NCBI GenBank assembly: GCA_035593725.1
Contig: DAOSZN010000054.1
Coordinates: 1 to 8,823, forward strand
Reading direction: 5' to 3'
Source of the DNA: UBA4971 sp029551185
GTDB taxonomy: Bacteria > Bacillota > SHA-98 > UBA4971
Length of the DNA stretch: 8,823 nt
Shown here: positions 6,023-8,823 of the stretch, one piece after another
Layout of the letters: every line of letters begins with the position of its first letter
Position numbering within the stretch: position 1 is the first letter of the stretch
Position numbers and translations under genes: made by a program
The notes under the pieces: model-generated
What the model was told of the DNA's origin: nothing
Databases searched by the model: none
Seen by the model: only the letters and a program-made list of their open reading frames with translations

Positions 6023-8043
6023 TCTTCTTGCACGAGACTGATAATCCCTGTTGCTTTAAGATCTTTCACAAAATTCTTCAAGTCATCCAGGATGAGCCCA
6101 GGATACTCTGCTGAGACAAGGGACGCGATTTCATCAAGGGTTCTCTTGCCATCCATGAAGTTCATAATCTCTGTCAGCCTTACCTGAAAGCTGGGATCGT
6201 CCTGCTCCCGCCTACGATAATGCTCACGGCGTTTTTCGTCTATACGCGTATAGAGATAGTCCGGATCCAGGGGTCCTCTGAACAATCTGGAGTAAACCTG
6301 ATCCCAGAATTCAGTGGGTTTTTCTGACACTTCAGCGCGCTTAGGCAACTCATCCATGCCTGTGATTAGCTTTGCTTTTTCACAGGAAATCTTGAAGATG
6401 CTCTTAAGACTGCTTTTGATACGATTTGCAACTTTCCGTGCTTCAGCAAGACTGTCCTTTGGGACATAACGCAATACCGAATTTACAGCGGCAAGCTCTT
6501 TCTCCAGAAGAATCTGTCCACGCTTGTATGCACTAAGTATTGCCTCTTTATCTTTTCTCTTACCTTGATTCTCCGCCTTTATTGCCTGAAGACACACTTC
6601 GTCCATGCATTCTATGAGTCTTCGACTTGCGCCGGACGCTGTCAGGTTAAACATCAGCCTGATATTACCCGGGCATGGATTAGCGAACGTAAGAACTGTC
6701 GCCCCTGCCACGAGTCCTGAGCGGAAGAGTTCCCCTCTGTCCAGTCGCTGAACAGTGTCCATACTTGTATGGTAGAATCGATCCGGCCAGTGTCCCAGGT
6801 AGACACAGGGAATGCCGTAAGATGAGTCTGCAAGGATGTAATGGTCAGATCCACCACTGAAAGCGGTGACATCATGGAGCCATGCAATACCCGGTTCTGT
6901 GCTGCCATAGCTCTTTCCACGTCTTGCTACGCGATCCATGTAAAAGGCAGCCACATCGTTCAAGGCTGACGGGACACTCCACGGAGTGGTCACCAGATTT
7001 GCCACAGACATGGTCTCCGGGGCCTCTCCCACCATGTCAAGGTTTATCGCTGCCATGACTTGCTTTCGCCAGACAGGATGTCGCTCCAGATACGCAATTG
7101 TGCCATACATCTCAGGAACAAACATGAACCTTATGCTGTACTTAGGCCTCTTTAGTTTCTCTGCGGCTATGGCCTGGGAAATGGCTCTTGCCAGCTCCAT
7201 TGCGAGGCCGCACCCACTGGCGTTATCGTTTGCTCCGGGTTTTGGATGACACAGATGAGCGATTACGAGGACTTCGCCTTTCTTTTCAGTCCCTGGAATG
7301 ACACCGGTCAGTAGTTGAAGTTCACCGGCAAAAAGGTCGGCTTCAACTTCAGCCTTAACTTTAACAGGACCGCTCTTCAGCAAATCGCGAATCTCTTGGG
7401 CTTGTCTGGATGAAAGGGAAAACCCGAATGCCGTCTTTGCGATGTCCTCGTGGCTTACGGGAAAACTTGCGTAACAGACAGCATCAAGGAGATCGCAAGG
7501 GGTTCGCTTGATTGCTGGGTTTTGCCTTGCCATGTGATCAGTCAGAATACCTACTGCTCCACGTTTCTTGACTGCCTTTTGAAATACGGAGCGGCTGCTT
7601 CCGGACGTCAAGACTGCTTTCCCATAGACTTCCTTACCGGCATACGCCTGGTCACCGGTGCCATCTCCTATGTCCACTACATCGAGAACGAGGCCTTGCG
7701 AAGGTGTTGATGTACTCCCGAAGACCAAGCACATAGGCTCTGTCTCGAAGCTGCATATATGACGGGCCTCCGGATGAACCAAAGAAAGGTCGGCTCGGAC
7801 AGGCTCCCATGCCGGAGGAGGTGTCCAAGTCTGATATGTGGTTAGTCCGTCAGCTGGATATTTTTCAACGACTATCTTTGCAAGATCCCATTCTGTTAGT
7901 TTATCCTTGATAAACCCGACGGCTTCTTGATAGTCAGAGGATCCCTTAGCCCTGTGGAACCTAGTGATCTCTGTCGTATACGCAAGAGCGCGCTCCCCTG
8001 AGAGGACCTCCTCGAGGAGCTCAAGAAGCATTATCCCTGTCAT
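6019..8043 (-). CDS. M28-family zinc peptidase with PA-like insert and C-terminal extension
   Basis: This 674-residue protein contains an M28 aminopeptidase core. Zn-site candidates are H266 and D273 in HLCHPKPGANDNASG, E311 in VPEMYG, D336 in INLDMVGE and H425 in YHTSMDT. The fourth motif has PE rather than the EE of many M28 enzymes, as in DUF2172/DUF4910-type aminopeptidases. Residues about 100-230 look like a protease-associated (PA) insert (KAVLTSGSSRSVFQKAVKKRGAVGIL). After the core comes a helical stretch (470-560) and a C-terminal part (625-672) that resembles a PqqD-like winged helix (MDGKRTLDEIASLV). There is no signal peptide, so it is probably cytoplasmic; the substrate is unknown. 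It follows pduL by about 60 bases. The ATG at 8043 is preceded by AGGGGG at 11-base spacing; ATG at 8031 is an alternative. Confidence 0.8.
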   Translation of the reverse strand: MTGIMLLELLEEVLSGERALAYTTEITRFHRAKGSSDYQEAVGFIKDKLTEWDLAKIVVEKYPADGLTTYQTWTPPPAWEPVRADLSLVHPEARHICSFETEPMCLVFGSTSTPSQGLVLDVVDIGDGTGDQAYAGKEVYGKAVLTSGSSRSVFQKAVKKRGAVGILTDHMARQNPAIKRTPCDLLDAVCYASFPVSHEDIAKTAFGFSLSSRQAQEIRDLLKSGPVKVKAEVEADLFAGELQLLTGVIPGTEKKGEVLVIAHLCHPKPGANDNASGCGLAMELARAISQAIAAEKLKRPKYSIRFMFVPEMYGTIAYLERHPVWRKQVMAAINLDMVGEAPETMSVANLVTTPWSVPSALNDVAAFYMDRVARRGKSYGSTEPGIAWLHDVTAFSGGSDHYILADSSYGIPCVYLGHWPDRFYHTSMDTVQRLDRGELFRSGLVAGATVLTFANPCPGNIRLMFNLTASGASRRLIECMDEVCLQAIKAENQGKRKDKEAILSAYKRGQILLEKELAAVNSVLRYVPKDSLAEARKVANRIKSSLKSIFKISCEKAKLITGMDELPKRAEVSEKPTEFWDQVYSRLFRGPLDPDYLYTRIDEKRREHYRRREQDDPSFQVRLTEIMNFMDGKRTLDEIASLVSAEYPGLILDDLKNFVKDLKATGIISLVQEE

Positions 8044-8103
8044 AGGATGGGTAACCCCCTATTATTCCATCTCCTGCTTGGTCTCCTAAGCTTTCAGAGA
8101 AGC

Positions 8104-8694
8104 TCATGAAGCAGTCTCATCTAGAATGGTAACCATATCTCCTTGATTTAATCCGGCAGCGTTGGCTTCATCAGTGTCCAGATGCAGGTCAAGAGCGAAG
8201 TCTTCTCTCACACGAGCGACCACATCGCCAAATATCAGAGGCCTTTCCCCTTCTGTCTTGACCATTACTATCTGACCGTCTTCAACTCCGAATTCCTTGG
8301 CGTCTTCAGGCGTGAAATGAATGTGTCTTTTTGCGACAATGACTCCTTGGTCTATTTTGACAGGACCGTACGGCCCGACAATTACGATACCTGGCGTTCC
8401 CTTTATGTCCCCGGATTCACGAACAGGAGCGGCAATGCCTAACGTATAGCAATCAGTCCTGGATATTTCGACTTGTGTTGCCTTCCTGACAGGGCCAAGT
8501 ATTCTAACCCTTTGAATGACTCCCTTCGGCCCTACCAGAGTCACTTTTTCGTCTGCTGCAAATTGGCCGGGTTGGGTTAAGTCTTTTATAGAAGTCAGCT
8601 TGTGGCCCGGTCCGAATAGAAGTTCCAGGTGTTCTTCTGTAACGTGGACGTGTCTTGCGGAGATACCTACTGAGATCTTTTTTGTGGTGGTCAT
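8104..8694 (-). CDS. pduL: PduL-type phosphotransacylase
   Basis: PduL interconverts acyl-CoA and acyl phosphate (propanoyl- or acetyl-), replacing the unrelated Pta. The full metal site is visible, numbered from the upstream ATG: H21 and H23 in SARHVHVT, E82 in QVEISRTD, H130 and H132 in AKRHIHFT and H177 in LDLHLDTDEAN. R76 in GPVRKATQ matches the phosphate-binding arginine. These positions agree, at a constant offset, with the known Zn ligands of Rhodopseudomonas PduL as I recall them. I chose the ATG at 8694, which has GGAGGG about 10 bases upstream; the ATG at 8712 has no ribosome-binding site. There is no N-terminal encapsulation peptide and no shell gene, so this should be the cytosolic housekeeping type, as in acetogens, feeding acetate kinase. 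It heads the peptidase-dinB-DUF72 unit. Confidence 0.93.
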   Translation of the reverse strand: MTTTKKISVGISARHVHVTEEHLELLFGPGHKLTSIKDLTQPGQFAADEKVTLVGPKGVIQRVRILGPVRKATQVEISRTDCYTLGIAAPVRESGDIKGTPGIVIVGPYGPVKIDQGVIVAKRHIHFTPEDAKEFGVEDGQIVMVKTEGERPLIFGDVVARVREDFALDLHLDTDEANAAGLNQGDMVTILDETAS

Positions 8695-8823
8695 ATTATC
8701 TAAACCCTCCATTCGTATTCAAATCATGAAATGACCAATATTACTGTATTAGTTTAACATAATTCACTTCTCTAAGACATCTGGATTTCCTTTTAGCTAA
8801 ATCAGGGTACGATATGGAAATGT
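8695..8823. other. Upstream region of pduL to the window edge
   Basis: This should carry the pduL promoter, but I could not find a -35/-10 pair of acceptable spacing. TAATAT near 8737 could be a -10 with no matching -35. There is no LexA box. A bulged inverted repeat (CTGGATTT with AAATCAG, about 8781-8805) has no T-run. No gene is seen. Confidence 0.4.

Noticed and set aside
8059..8070. Minimal open frame ATG-GAA-TAA-TAG on the minus strand between pduL and the peptidase, possible regulatory leader
   Set aside because: Its nearest GGAG abuts the ATG with no spacing and the next is 12 bases away; a two-codon frame is expected by chance.
8083..8106. Inverted repeat just after the pduL stop (TGAGCTT with AAGCTTA, minus strand), possible terminator
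   Set aside because: It has no T-run and includes a G-T pair, so it should not end transcription; pduL and the peptidase are treated as co-transcribed.

Overview
The window reads like a chromosomal segment of a Gram-positive (Bacillota, probably anaerobic clostridia-like) bacterium. The evidence is the Gram-positive SOS-box type (CGAAC-N4-GTTYG), a YneA-like cell-division suppressor, strong GGAGG ribosome-binding sites, and a PduL phosphotransacylase with no microcompartment genes nearby. This placement is inference; there is no rRNA or other decisive marker. I found no tRNA, rRNA, CRISPR array or intact mobile element.

Left edge (1-579): a compact divergent SOS control region. Three LexA-box-like sites lie in the first 157 bases. 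One overlaps a leftward promoter whose gene lies outside the window (lexA would be typical, but it is not visible). Two overlap or follow a rightward promoter for a small membrane-anchored LysM protein resembling YneA. A gene-poor convergent gap follows (580-856).

Middle (857-3858, all on the minus strand): a LolA-like/TPR secreted protein, then an FmdB-type zinc-ribbon protein with its own promoter and a structured terminator, then a QueG-like double [4Fe-4S] protein with HEAT-type C-terminus. The QueG-like protein seems to lack the conserved QueG aspartate.

Right (4002-8694, minus strand): a four-gene transcription unit in the order pduL, a 674-residue M28-family peptidase, dinB (DNA polymerase IV), and a DUF72/YecE protein. 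The last three are joined by two 4-base ATGA overlaps, so they are almost certainly co-translated. A damage-tolerance polymerase thus sits behind an acyl-phosphate enzyme and a peptidase, with no SOS box visible in front of the unit. All functions are read from motifs by eye; no database search was run. The best candidates for something new are the peptidase-dinB-DUF72 coupling, the peptidase's C-terminal extension, and the altered QueG-like enzyme.
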